Source of the DNA: a virus
Length of the DNA stretch: 33,157 nucleotides
Direction: 5' to 3' (one strand)
Virus record (IMG/VR): IMGVR_UViG_3300026094_001012
Span: 1-33,157 of that record
Shown: positions 1 through 7,741 of the stretch, piece by piece
How the letters are laid out: the number at the start of each line of letters is the position of its first letter
Position numbering within the stretch: the first letter of the stretch is position 1
The notes under the pieces: model-generated
Database searches by the model: none
Told to the model about the DNA's origin: nothing
The model's input: only the letters and a program-made list of their open reading frames with translations
Made by a program: the position numbers and the translations under genes

Positions 1-107
1 GCGCATTTAAGCCTAACGAAATGATGACTGTGGGACAAACATACACAAAACTAGAAACATTCCTCGCCGCTGTATCACAGCAGCAGGAGGCACAAGGAGA
101 ATCCTAA
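1..107 (+). CDS. C-terminal end of an unidentified phage protein (5' partial)
   Basis: An open frame enters from the left edge (first full codon at position 3) and ends at TAA 105-107. It encodes the last 34 residues of a protein ending QQQEAQGES. The stop overlaps the next start as TAATG, so the two genes are translationally coupled. The visible piece is too short to assign a family. Tight linkage to the next two genes suggests it belongs to the phage core. Confidence 0.6.
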   Translation, partial: AFKPNEMMTVGQTYTKLETFLAAVSQQQEAQGES

Positions 108-718
108 TGGCTCTTAAGCATGTAGGTCGAATCAAGAACAATCAGAGAAAGGTCGTAGTTGCTTATCGCACAGTACCAGGTGATGCTGAAAGCTGTATCG
201 TAGTTACTACTGAAAATCTAATGGCAGACGAGCACGATGCTCTTATGAAGTGTGTGGAAAGCCACACAGGACAAAACTCTACCGAATTTGCTGAGGCAAT
301 GGCACGTACACAGTTGCCCGATGGTAGAAACATGCTCGCAGGGTTTCATACCACCGGTAGAATGATGAAAGTTGCTACTAACGAAGTAGAAATGGTGCCT
401 GATCGCAACACTGCTATTCCGCTTAACGAACTTAACCAGCAGATTGCTGAGCAGAAAGGCGTGTCTGTAGAAGACCTTGCTATAAGTGGCGGTGATCAGC
501 CCGTTGACAATCAGCGTGAAACTACTTTAGAGACTGTGGATTACGATGCTCCTCAAGCCGAGCCTGTAAGTACACAAGGTGCTTTGTCAGATGAAGAAAT
601 TGCTGCCAAGTACCGTAGTGACGCAGATCGTCTATACAAAGAAGCAAAAGCGCTTAGAGAGCAAGCAGAGGAACTTTCTCCTACAAAGAAAAAGACCAAA
701 GCAGCAAGTGGCCAGTAA
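107..718 (+). CDS. Conserved hypothetical protein of marine T4-like phages
   Basis: A 203-residue protein starting MALKHVGRIKNNQRKVVVAY. The ATG overlaps the upstream stop by one base. The first about 125 residues look globular (a VVVAYRTVPGDAESCIVV strand region, then LPDGRNMLAGFHTTGRM). The tail from about residue 160 is charged and probably helical or coiled coil, ending in a Lys-rich stretch (SPTKKKTKAASGQ). I recall near-identical openings in marine T4-like phage proteins of unknown role, but I cannot attach a T4 gene number. It has no signal peptide or membrane segment. Base composition is higher in GC (about 44% in a 50-base sample) than most of the accessory region, fitting a core gene. 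Confidence 0.75.
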   Translation: MALKHVGRIKNNQRKVVVAYRTVPGDAESCIVVTTENLMADEHDALMKCVESHTGQNSTEFAEAMARTQLPDGRNMLAGFHTTGRMMKVATNEVEMVPDRNTAIPLNELNQQIAEQKGVSVEDLAISGGDQPVDNQRETTLETVDYDAPQAEPVSTQGALSDEEIAAKYRSDADRLYKEAKALREQAEELSPTKKKTKAASGQ

Positions 719-1010
719 AAAACTTCCGCCTGAAGTCATTGAATACTGGCCTGAGGTTTTTGAAGATGTAGAAGTAGAAGTAGTCCCAGTAGATTATCTC
801 CATTCTGTTCGAATATCTTTCGAAGACGGAATAACCTGGGACATTGACCTTACTAAAGAAGAAGGTCTTTACGATCTAGAAGCTTCAATAGCTGATCTTT
901 TTGAAACCTACGAAGACTCAATTACTCATATTGACTTTCGTTTAAATACGGAAAAGGTCAAAGAAGATATCTCGAAACGCACTCATCTGTTTATGAAGAA
1001 GCGGCGATAG
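708..1010 (+). CDS. Conserved small hypothetical phage protein, GTG start
   Basis: A 100-residue acidic protein beginning (V/M)ASKKLPPEVIEYWPEVF and ending in a basic tail (THLFMKKRR). The same frame is open further upstream to an ATG at 579, but that stretch lies inside the preceding gene in another frame and gives low-complexity Lys-rich sequence. The GTG at 708, overlapping the preceding stop by 11 bases, is therefore the likely start. The SKKLPPEVIEYWPE opening and the FRLNTEKVKEDISKRTH end resemble a family I associate with marine T4-like phages. Function unknown. It is the last gene before a late-promoter motif at 1014-1021. Confidence 0.65.
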   Translation: MASKKLPPEVIEYWPEVFEDVEVEVVPVDYLHSVRISFEDGITWDIDLTKEEGLYDLEASIADLFETYEDSITHIDFRLNTEKVKEDISKRTHLFMKKRR

Positions 1011-1013
1011 TTG

Positions 1014-1021
1014 GATAAATA
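1014..1021 (+). promoter_or_regulatory. T4-type late promoter octamer (GATAAATA)
   Basis: GATAAATA differs from the T4 late consensus TATAAATA at one position. It sits in a 39-bp gap, 28 bases before the ATG at 1050. A Shine-Dalgarno AGGAG (1038-1042) with a 7-base spacer follows. This gives a normal leader of about 20 bases and late expression of the fibre-like gene, as expected for a virion protein. Confidence 0.6.
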
Positions 1022-1049
1022 CTTTAACACGGAATTTAGGAGTATTTGA

Positions 1050-2204
1050 ATGTCGCTCAGAATCAGAAGAGGATTAAGCACTGATCTTCCAACGCCTGTC
1101 GAAGGTGAACTGTTATATACAACAGATAATGGTAACCTGTATGTAGGATTCTTAGATCCGTCTACTAACACAGTTGTACCAAGGCTCACTAGCGGTCAAT
1201 TAATTAATGACGCTAATCCTACATTAGCAGCAAATCTTGATTTAAATGGTAACAACATTCTAGGCACAGGCGATATAAACATTGACGGCACTATTACGGC
1301 AACAGGCAACATTAATCTAGGTGATGGCTTTGAAGATAATGTTATTGTTGGCGGTCAGATTGGATCAGACTTAATACCTAATACCGATGATGCTTACGAC
1401 CTTGGTACACAGAATGTTAGATGGAGAAACGGCTATTTCCAAGGTCTTGAAGTCGACGGAGAAATTTCTGCTGGTTCGTTGCTTGTTACAAATATTTCTA
1501 CCCCTGATAGCACTAGTATTTATAGCGGAGCAGAAGGCGAGCTTTCTGTACCTGTTGTAACAGCGGACTCAATCAATGCTGCATCTATTAACGGAGATAT
1601 AAAAGGATCAATTTTTGGCGACGACTCTTCACTTTTAGTAGATGCTGTTTCAAACTCTTTTTTCACTTCGTCTATAGAAATTTCAGATTCAAGTATAAGA
1701 CGTATCGACAGCGGATTTGAATTAACGTTCGAAGGAAAATCACTAGCAGTACAATATTATGAAGTAGACTCGGATCTTGCTTCTGCTCCTAGATTTTTAT
1801 GGAAAGCAGGAAGAAATAACGGTGATATTATAGCTCCAGTTCAGACTAACGACACTGTAGGGGCAATTATTGGCACAATATTTGACGGGTCAGCAGAAGT
1901 TCCTAATTCTGCTATATCAATTGTAATAGACGAAAAAACTGGCACTTATGATTATCCTAGTAGATATAATCTTGAATTAGCAAACCCAGAAGGCGAATTG
2001 TTCGATGCTTTAACGGTTAATTCGACGGGAACTGCTTCTGCAAATATATTTAAAACTGGTACATACAGCAACGAATCGGAAAGAGATGCTTCTATTCCTA
2101 CTCCGGAAGCAGGTATGATTATTTTCTTATCCGGCCACGATGACAGTACAGGAACTCCTAAATTCCAAGGTTATGATGGCAATAGTTGGATAGATTTCAG
2201 TTAA
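1050..2204 (+). CDS. Phage fibre-like virion structural protein
   Basis: A 384-residue protein. The N-terminus (RIRRGLSTDLPTPVEGELLYTTDNGNLYVG, about residues 4-33) is the capsule-like motif found at the start of many phage fibre and tropism proteins. Residues about 60-140 contain short repeats with the pattern LDLNGNNI..GDINIDG.ITATGNINLG, then DLIPNTDDAYDLGTQNVRWRNGYF, the 'DLG...RWRN.Y' motif common in T4-like fibres and often beta-helical. The C-terminus (PEAGMIIFLSGHDDS...KFQGYDGNSWIDF) is a typical phage fibre ending. It is probably part of a tail or accessory fibre. A late-promoter octamer and AGGAG ribosome site precede it. Its stop overlaps the stop of the opposing radical SAM gene by 4 bases. 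Confidence 0.8.
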   Translation: MSLRIRRGLSTDLPTPVEGELLYTTDNGNLYVGFLDPSTNTVVPRLTSGQLINDANPTLAANLDLNGNNILGTGDINIDGTITATGNINLGDGFEDNVIVGGQIGSDLIPNTDDAYDLGTQNVRWRNGYFQGLEVDGEISAGSLLVTNISTPDSTSIYSGAEGELSVPVVTADSINAASINGDIKGSIFGDDSSLLVDAVSNSFFTSSIEISDSSIRRIDSGFELTFEGKSLAVQYYEVDSDLASAPRFLWKAGRNNGDIIAPVQTNDTVGAIIGTIFDGSAEVPNSAISIVIDEKTGTYDYPSRYNLELANPEGELFDALTVNSTGTASANIFKTGTYSNESERDASIPTPEAGMIIFLSGHDDSTGTPKFQGYDGNSWIDFS

Positions 2205-3451
2205 GGCAAGTATTCAAAAATATTTTCGAATTTTTGATTTCTGACTTTATTATAGAGCTCTAAAACTCTTTTCATTTCTTCTCTAACTTCAATATAATCT
2301 TCTGGTGTTTTTTCCAATAGTGCATGGATACCTTCTAGTTCTGAATGCAATCTCGAATTTTTATAACCTATTTCTGATTCTTTAACAAAACCAAGAGCAT
2401 TATTAATTTGCAAACTTGCCTTTTCCTTTGTGGTTACGTTTAGATACGGCACAGAAAAATATTTTGGATCGACTACTAAATTACAGGAAATCCTAATTGG
2501 AAAATCTCTTGATAACTTTTCAAATTGTTTTAAAATATTATGAATTTCAAGAACATTAAAAACATTTATTGTTAAAGAAAAAGTTACATTAAATTCAAAA
2601 TTATTTAAAACGTACATTAAATTTTTTGTAAATGTGTCATACCTAGCCGGATGTCTAATATAATGAAACGCATCAGCATCAACACTATCATATGATATTA
2701 CTAGAATTAAATTTTTAAAATGCGTAAGTAATTTTAGAGTTTCTGCGTCTACATTTGAAAGATTCGTTATTATTTCTATATTACAATCGACTAGGCCCTT
2801 TTCGTATAATCTTTGCAGAATCTTTATAGTAATAGGATTAATTAGAGGCTCACCTCCCACAAGCATTATAGTTTTTAAGTAAGGTGCAAGGTTTATAAGG
2901 TTGTCTATTGCTTTATCTATTTTATTCTTGGGCAATCGATACAGTTCATTACCTTCATTCAAATTGTTTTCAATAAAATCTAAAAGTTGTGGTATTTTAT
3001 CAGAATAGTTCTTTTTAATATGTTTGATTTCAGTTTCGTGCTGAGAACTTTCCATCTGAGTACACATTATACACTTTAAATTACATAAATTTCCTAGTTT
3101 AAATTCAAATAAATTGGGATAAATTGACAGTTCGCCTGTTTTTGAATTAAAAGAATTTATTATTGAGTTGTATTCGTCTTGAGAAATGATTTGGTTTTGA
3201 TCTAACCTTGACGAAAATCCTCCTTGTGATTCTCGACGCCAGCACTGACTGCAATTTTTATGCTTTATGCCGTTTACTAGATCTAATCTAAGGTTTTTAT
3301 AAAAGTCACTGTTCCAAATATCTTCAATTGAATCTTCTACTGCTGAAAATCCTAAAGGCAAGCCTTCGCAACAAGTTCTAAAGTCACCAGAATTAGTCGT
3401 GCTCATCATTTTGAAAGGCAATACACAGAAAGTTTCTTTATTTGGTTTCAT
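2201..3451 (-). CDS. Radical SAM protein with N-terminal twitch-type Cys domain
   Basis: 416 residues. The radical SAM cluster motif is C123-x3-C127-x2-C130 (NLCNLKCIMC), with a GGEP motif at about 199-202, so it should bind a 4Fe-4S cluster and cleave S-adenosylmethionine. Before it lies a Cys domain with C9, C27-C28 and C67-x2-C70. This is the arrangement of the 'twitch domain-containing radical SAM' family, in which the auxiliary cluster domain precedes the catalytic barrel. The substrate is unknown. The start overlaps the stop of the upstream gene (3451-4266), forming a two-gene unit with an H-x-D...H protein. The coding DNA is extremely AT-rich (about 16% GC over 2521-2640), unlike the adjoining fibre gene, which suggests recent acquisition. 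Confidence 0.85.
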   Translation of the reverse strand: MKPNKETFCVLPFKMMSTTNSGDFRTCCEGLPLGFSAVEDSIEDIWNSDFYKNLRLDLVNGIKHKNCSQCWRRESQGGFSSRLDQNQIISQDEYNSIINSFNSKTGELSIYPNLFEFKLGNLCNLKCIMCTQMESSQHETEIKHIKKNYSDKIPQLLDFIENNLNEGNELYRLPKNKIDKAIDNLINLAPYLKTIMLVGGEPLINPITIKILQRLYEKGLVDCNIEIITNLSNVDAETLKLLTHFKNLILVISYDSVDADAFHYIRHPARYDTFTKNLMYVLNNFEFNVTFSLTINVFNVLEIHNILKQFEKLSRDFPIRISCNLVVDPKYFSVPYLNVTTKEKASLQINNALGFVKESEIGYKNSRLHSELEGIHALLEKTPEDYIEVREEMKRVLELYNKVRNQKFENIFEYLP

Positions 3452-4266
3452 TAATACGAATCGAGATGATCGATGCCAAGTTTTTTCCTAAAATCTTCTG
3501 TAAAAACACAATCTACCCGCACGCCGTACTCTTGCTCTTTGGATTCTTCTCCACCGTGCCAGTCTTGGTCGTTCCAAAAAGCAGCATGGCAATTTAGATA
3601 ATATTTGTTCTGTTCTTCTGGATCCCAGATATAGAATCCCCTTTTAGTTCTAGGCCGTATATGTATAAATTCATTTTTATGATCAGTATAATAGTCGTTT
3701 TCAAAAACGCCATTATTTGCATCGAGATCTCTATGTTCAAATGCCTTGCCGTTATGATCGCAATGAAAGATTATAACTCTGCCAATCTGTTCTATAATGT
3801 TATTATCAATTAGATTGTAAACCCATTCAACTAGTCCTGGAAAAAATTTTGACTCTTCGGTAGGTTCTCTTTTTGCGTTCCTATGATTCCAGTCGCCCTC
3901 TTCCCATAAAAAGTAATAATTATAAGGATCGTTTGCTCCTAGAGTATTTTTTAAATATCTTGTAAAAACATTTCTCTGCTTATAATCACTAAAGTTGTTA
4001 GGCAGTATTTTGTTTCCTGCAATTTTTATAGGGTCGTCATCGGATAGTGCTTGATATTCTTCCCATGCTTTGTAAATGGGTTTCCAGTTAATTATATAAC
4101 TGGCCTGATTCCAATCAAAACCGGGCGCCATCCAAGTTCCTTCTTTAGCGTAGTCTCTAGCTAATGCCATTCCTTGTGCAATTTCTGGATGTAAGTTAAC
4201 GAACCCTGCAGTATCAATGTAATCATCTAGTTTAATATATTTGTTTCCGCCTATTCCTCTAATCAT
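3451..4266 (-). CDS. Putative 2OG/Fe(II)-type or Asp-hydroxylase-like oxygenase
   Basis: 271 residues. A candidate metal triad is H178-x-D180 (AFEHRDLD) with H237 (DQDWHGG), followed by R250 near the end of a predicted double-stranded beta helix (EYGVRVDCVF). That order is typical of Asp/Asn hydroxylase-like 2-oxoglutarate oxygenases, but overall similarity is only at motif level. Four other proteins in the window share the H-x-D...H layout. A strong ribosome site AGGAGG (complement of 4272-4277) lies 5 bases before the ATG, and an ACTAAATA late-like octamer lies upstream. It forms an operon with the radical SAM gene 2201-3451. Confidence 0.5.
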   Translation of the reverse strand: MIRGIGGNKYIKLDDYIDTAGFVNLHPEIAQGMALARDYAKEGTWMAPGFDWNQASYIINWKPIYKAWEEYQALSDDDPIKIAGNKILPNNFSDYKQRNVFTRYLKNTLGANDPYNYYFLWEEGDWNHRNAKREPTEESKFFPGLVEWVYNLIDNNIIEQIGRVIIFHCDHNGKAFEHRDLDANNGVFENDYYTDHKNEFIHIRPRTKRGFYIWDPEEQNKYYLNCHAAFWNDQDWHGGEESKEQEYGVRVDCVFTEDFRKKLGIDHLDSY

Positions 4267-4271
4267 TCTTA

Positions 4272-4293
4272 CCTCCTAGTGCGCATATTTAGT
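4272..4293 (-). promoter_or_regulatory. Late-like promoter and Shine-Dalgarno for 4266->2201
   Basis: On the minus strand ACTAAATA (complement of 4286-4293) resembles the T4 late octamer. It is followed by GCGCAC and a strong AGGAGG (complement of 4272-4277) 5 bases before the ATG at 4266. The octamer overlaps the plus-strand GTTAAATA at 4292-4299, giving a compact divergent promoter. Confidence 0.45.
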
Positions 4294-4299
4294 TAAATA
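4292..4299 (+). promoter_or_regulatory. Late-like octamer GTTAAATA, 5 bases before ATG 4305
   Basis: GTTAAATA followed by TTGGT and then ATG. No Shine-Dalgarno is present. If transcription starts 6-7 bases after the octamer, as at T4 late promoters, the transcript would begin at or next to the start codon and be essentially leaderless. Confidence 0.4.
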
Positions 4300-4304
4300 T
4301 TGGT

Positions 4305-5012
4305 ATGAGAGAAAATGTATTTGAATATTACTATAATAATGTGCCTCACAAAGGGTTATGTAGGAATAACCTAATTTATACTAGTCTAATATCTTCTGAT
4401 AGAAAGACATTTTGTCAATGGTTTTACAACGATACAGAATATCATAGATTAAAAAACAAAGTAGTTAAACCAGAGTTAATGCAGGAAAAATGGGAAAGAG
4501 AGGTAAGTTTTCTAGAAAAAATGCAAACTCATTATCCTAATCATGTACCTGTTGTTGAAGATATAGACTACAAAAATAAGAAAATATATTATCAAATCGA
4601 CGGATATGACATTTGGGAACAGAACGGCTGTACCGGCGAAACCTACGAAAAAGTTACTGCAGACTGGAAAGAGCAAATTTTAGAAATACTAGGTTGCTAT
4701 AGAAAATTAGGGATATATAAATATTCTTTGCATCCGTCAAGCTACTTTATAGTACATGGTAAGATAAAAAGTATAAATCATTTCTTTTGTTACACTGATG
4801 AAGACAGCCCTATTTCGATTTCTGACATTGAAAGTCATATAAGCGAAGAAAGATTAGATATGTTAAAAGACTATCTCGCAAAAAACAATATAAGTTATTA
4901 TACTAAACAAACTTTTAACACTATTCAAGAAATTGCTTTAAACAGTTTTCGAACTAATTTCTCTGATGATTTTATTGCTGACGCTAAAAAAGTTATGTTA
5001 GCTGACCTGTAA
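4305..5012 (+). CDS. Protein of unknown function, degenerate kinase-fold-like
   Basis: 235 residues, paralogous to 7734-8420. Shared blocks are ISSDRKTFC near residue 30, EVSFLEK, then DIDYKNKKIYY, and a segment KYSLHPSSYFIVHGKIKSIN (about residues 139-158). The last block recalls the catalytic-loop layout H..P.N...G.I..ID of aminoglycoside kinase-like proteins. However the catalytic Asp and metal-binding Asn/Asp are not evident, so if it is kinase-like it is probably a pseudokinase. This is inference from pattern only. The ATG has no ribosome site and follows a late-like octamer by 5 bases. The 3' end overlaps the opposing SDR-like gene by 20 bases. Confidence 0.5.
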   Translation: MRENVFEYYYNNVPHKGLCRNNLIYTSLISSDRKTFCQWFYNDTEYHRLKNKVVKPELMQEKWEREVSFLEKMQTHYPNHVPVVEDIDYKNKKIYYQIDGYDIWEQNGCTGETYEKVTADWKEQILEILGCYRKLGIYKYSLHPSSYFIVHGKIKSINHFFCYTDEDSPISISDIESHISEERLDMLKDYLAKNNISYYTKQTFNTIQEIALNSFRTNFSDDFIADAKKVMLADL

Positions 5013-5574
5013 AATTTGGATTTAATCTAAGAATATCATCTTTTACTGTTTTAGTTAATCTTCCTGCAAATTCAATATTCTTTATATTTGGATTTGATAA
5101 CCAAAAATCAATTGCGCTAATCACTTCTGTATAGGAAATACACATATCGCCTTTAATTTTTGTATCATCTTCGTAATCTTTTGGTTCTTGTTCAAGATGA
5201 CTTATATCAAGATGCAAGCACGGAATAGCATCAGGATTAAGACAGTATAGGCTAACAGTATCAAATAAGATTTGTTTATCCTTTGCTGATTTTTTTAAAA
5301 TTATATCTTGATAAAACCGTGCAACACTACCCATAACTATCATTTTTCCAACATGATCAACTAATCTTTCGAATAAATGAATTTGAACCCCATCGGCATA
5401 ACAGTTATTAATAAACAAATCACAGCCTTTACTTTCTTCAATCACGTCTAGCAAAGAATCTGGCAAGTTATATCCGTTTGATCTAGAGAATCCGATAACT
5501 TCGTTCTTTTTAGAATAGTAGTCATATAATGCTTTGCCTATTCCCGATGTGTGGCCCGTAATTGCTATTTTCAT
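4993..5574 (-). CDS. SDR-like NAD(P)-binding protein, catalytic Tyr apparently lost
   Basis: 193 residues, Rossmann fold of the short-chain dehydrogenase type. It has T6-G7-x3-G11-I-G13 at the N-terminus, the FSRSNGYNL segment, and DLFINN at about 52-57 (the NNAG position). It is a paralogue of 6170-6631, whose N-terminus is nearly identical. The partner carries Y94-x3-K98, but the aligned position here reads KKSAKDK with no Tyr, although the Ser of MGS is kept. It may bind cofactor without normal SDR catalysis, or act with the partner. The start overlaps the sulfotransferase stop by one base (TAATG). A sugar or alcohol oxidoreductase role is only a guess. Confidence 0.65.
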   Translation of the reverse strand: MKIAITGHTSGIGKALYDYYSKKNEVIGFSRSNGYNLPDSLLDVIEESKGCDLFINNCYADGVQIHLFERLVDHVGKMIVMGSVARFYQDIILKKSAKDKQILFDTVSLYCLNPDAIPCLHLDISHLEQEPKDYEDDTKIKGDMCISYTEVISAIDFWLSNPNIKNIEFAGRLTKTVKDDILRLNPNFTGQLT

Positions 5575-6170
5575 TATTTCTTATAACCTAAGTGTAAAAA
5601 ATCATCAGAATAATAGTTTTGTATTATTGTTTTAGAAGAGTCAGTCAACTTTTCTTGTATATCAACACCTTTTCCTATATGGGTTAAACTGTTAAAACAG
5701 TTTTCTACCTGTTGTATTTTTCTAAATGCATTTGTAATATTCTCAAAATGTAGTATATAATCTACATCAATCTTATTGTTTCTAGAAATATAACTAAATT
5801 GCGGTTTTAAAAACGGGTAAAATGTTTCCGATGGCAGAATTTCTTCAACAAAATAGTTAAGACCCTTTTCCCATTTTTCCATATTTAATCCCACACTTTC
5901 TATATAGTTGGCCACCGGACGCCTAGTTTTTAAAACTCTGAATGCTTCCTTATACAGACTTTCTATTCGAGAATAAGGATTTCTTACTACTGCAAAAGAG
6001 TAAGAATATCTAAAATGATCAAAATCTACTATACCCCCGTGTTCTATTTTGTATATCTCTTCAACGAATTCTAATTGTTCTAACCAAGCAAGTATACATC
6101 TACCTGCATTTTTTGGAATATGAATATGTAGGATCGAATTTCCGTTTTTTTTTGTTACAAGATAACTCAT
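5574..6170 (-). CDS. Sulfotransferase-family protein
   Basis: 198 residues. The N-terminal HIPKNAGRC (about 17-25) matches the 5'-phosphosulfate loop of PAPS-dependent sulfotransferases (PK-x-G-x-T/S type). FAVVRNPYSRIESLY (about 59-73) matches the 3'-phosphate-binding motif (R-x-P-x-x-R-x-x-S). It resembles the small carbohydrate sulfotransferases rather than the larger aryl type. Expected reaction: transfer of sulfate from PAPS to a hydroxyl of a sugar or other small acceptor, in the cytoplasm, since no signal or membrane segment is seen. It lies between two SDR-like paralogues with one-base stop/start overlaps on both sides, so the three should be co-expressed. Confidence 0.75.
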   Translation of the reverse strand: MSYLVTKKNGNSILHIHIPKNAGRCILAWLEQLEFVEEIYKIEHGGIVDFDHFRYSYSFAVVRNPYSRIESLYKEAFRVLKTRRPVANYIESVGLNMEKWEKGLNYFVEEILPSETFYPFLKPQFSYISRNNKIDVDYILHFENITNAFRKIQQVENCFNSLTHIGKGVDIQEKLTDSSKTIIQNYYSDDFLHLGYKK

Positions 6171-6631
6171 TACTCAGTTTGAAACCCTATAAAATTGACA
6201 GAGTTATTTTTTAACCAAAATTCTATTGCATCAAAAATTAGAGGAAATTGTCTATAACTTTTTCCAGTCAGCTGTAAGTACAAGAAATCATTTTTTGTGT
6301 GGTTATAATTTTTTAAAAAATATTCTTCTATTTTTTTCTTTTCTGCACAGTAATAAGGCATGTCTGGGTTAGGACTACGAGCGGCAATTGATCCCATTAC
6401 TACATGCTTGATATCTCGGCAAGACTGTAGATATTTCATCTGAGCTCCCATTGCAAAAGAGTTATTAATAAACAAATCACAAGATTCAATTTGCTTCACG
6501 ATTATATTATGATCTTTTTCTAGATCATATCCGTTAGAACGCGAGAATCCTATACAATCATGATAGAGCGAATACTCGTCAAAGAGAAATTTGCCTAAAC
6601 CTGACGTGTGACCTGTAATTGCTATTTTCAT
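6170..6631 (-). CDS. Short SDR-family oxidoreductase-like protein
   Basis: 153 residues, shorter than a typical SDR (about 250). It has T6-G7-x3-G11-L-G13, DLFINN (52-57), MGS with Ser81, and Y94-C-A-E-K98, so the Ser-Tyr-x3-Lys catalytic set is present. The region after the Lys is trimmed. It shares the MKIAITGHTSG start and the FSRSNGY segment with 4993-5574, clearly a duplication. Its start makes an ATGA overlap with the upstream gene and its stop a TAATG with the sulfotransferase. An NAD(P)-dependent oxidoreductase acting on a sugar-like substrate is likely, with the substrate unknown. Confidence 0.7.
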   Translation of the reverse strand: MKIAITGHTSGLGKFLFDEYSLYHDCIGFSRSNGYDLEKDHNIIVKQIESCDLFINNSFAMGAQMKYLQSCRDIKHVVMGSIAARSPNPDMPYYCAEKKKIEEYFLKNYNHTKNDFLYLQLTGKSYRQFPLIFDAIEFWLKNNSVNFIGFQTE

Positions 6632-7173
6632 TTTCCAAACGCATTAAGAAGATATTTAGGCTCTAACCCACAATTTGACCCTGCATGCCAGCTTTTTCTT
6701 GATTGCCATTCATAGACATTGCCTTTTTCTTCGTTGTAAAATGCAACATCGTCTACTACAAAAAAATGCCCAAATTTTGGGTTTGTGATGTGACAATGAA
6801 ATCTACGATAGTGATCTTCGGTATATTCATTTTCATTAGACTGTACGTCCCAATGAATAGGAGCAAAACATCCTGGATTTATTTTGCTTATCCACATGCT
6901 GACTGGTTCAGTAATGCCAACAAAATCCCAAAATCTATCAGCGTCTTCTTGATTCCATTGCTTGCCTGGAAAATACATATCCCATGCGACAGTCCCTCCA
7001 TTGTCAAATCTATCGTACCATTTTCTCCAAATTTCATTTATTTCTCTAAGCTGAGGAATGTCATTGTCCATACCTTTGCCCGGGCCAACATATTCAGGAG
7101 ACGTTTTCTCACATTTTTTTATTATCTTGTCCCAATCTATTATACTACTACAGTTGCCAAAAAACTTTGCCAT
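6628..7173 (-). CDS. Asp/Asn-hydroxylase-like H-x-D...H protein (copy 1)
   Basis: 181 residues from the ATG at 7173, which is preceded by AAGGAGA. A longer frame to 7191 exists but lacks this site. The metal-ligand pattern is H107-W-D109 (APIHWDV) and H163 (KSWHAG), inside a cupin-like series of strands (SKINPG, FHCHITNP, HFFVVDDVAFY, GNVYEW). This matches the aspartyl/asparaginyl beta-hydroxylase fold and suggests a 2-oxoglutarate/Fe(II) oxygenase. It is a clear paralogue of the adjacent 7184-7741, sharing the HWD motif, the MAK start and the ..WD.VL/II.. opening. The target may be a peptide side chain or small molecule. Confidence 0.65.
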   Translation of the reverse strand: MAKFFGNCSSIIDWDKIIKKCEKTSPEYVGPGKGMDNDIPQLREINEIWRKWYDRFDNGGTVAWDMYFPGKQWNQEDADRFWDFVGITEPVSMWISKINPGCFAPIHWDVQSNENEYTEDHYRRFHCHITNPKFGHFFVVDDVAFYNEEKGNVYEWQSRKSWHAGSNCGLEPKYLLNAFGK

Positions 7174-7183
7174 TCTTGTCTCC

Positions 7184-7741
7184 TTATACATAACCTAGAA
7201 AATGGTAAAGATACTGCGGTTCTTTGCCCGCAACAGTTGCAGCATGATAAGAATCCCAATTATTCCACTCAATTATTGATCCTTGTTCAAGGTCATAAAA
7301 TAATTCGTCTTCTATTATAAATGCAGATCCCCATTTTGGTGTATCAATAAAACAGGTAAATCTTACTAATTCTCCTAGTTTTTTCCATTCGTCTGCTCTA
7401 TCATCTACGTCCCAATGATGAGGTACATTCCTACCTGGATCGACTCTGCTAACCCAACTTCTTAGAAGCGTGGATCCTGTAAATTCAGCAAACTCTTTAT
7501 CTATACTATCAGAATAATGTTTACCGGCAAAGTAGTCGTACCAATAAATATCAGAAATTCTGTAACCTGCTTTTACACAACGTTCAAATATTTCTTTGTA
7601 GGCATTATAACTAGGAGTATCTGGGAGAGAGGCTTTGTTCTCCCAAATTATAGCAAAATCTCTTTTGTCTCCTTCGCCCAAATTCGATAAAACATCATTC
7701 CAGTTGATTGTAGACAACTTGTTTTCTAATACCTTAGCCAT
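7184..7741 (-). CDS. Asp/Asn-hydroxylase-like H-x-D...H protein (copy 2)
   Basis: 185 residues, MAKVLENKLSTINWNDVL. The ATG at 7741 has an AAGGATAT ribosome site. H109-W-D111 (VPHHWDVDD) and H166 (DSYHAAT) form the likely Fe(II) triad. The intervening strands VRFTCFIDTPKWG, SAFIIEDELFYDL and GSIIEW match copy 1 (6628-7173) one for one, so the pair arose by tandem duplication. It overlaps the upstream kinase-like gene by 8 bases. Probably a 2-oxoglutarate-dependent hydroxylase, on motif evidence only. Two tandem copies may act on two sites or two substrates. Confidence 0.65.
   Translation of the reverse strand: MAKVLENKLSTINWNDVLSNLGEGDKRDFAIIWENKASLPDTPSYNAYKEIFERCVKAGYRISDIYWYDYFAGKHYSDSIDKEFAEFTGSTLLRSWVSRVDPGRNVPHHWDVDDRADEWKKLGELVRFTCFIDTPKWGSAFIIEDELFYDLEQGSIIEWNNWDSYHAATVAGKEPQYLYHFLGYV

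Noticed and set aside
579-707. Longer N-terminus for the 708-1010 gene
   Set aside because: It lies entirely inside the preceding gene in another frame and gives low-complexity basic sequence. GTG 708 gives a conserved-looking start.
1050-2204. Diversity-generating retroelement suggested by a tropism-determinant-like N-terminus
   Set aside because: No reverse transcriptase, template repeat or adenine-biased variable repeat is visible in the window. The motif is common in ordinary fibre proteins.
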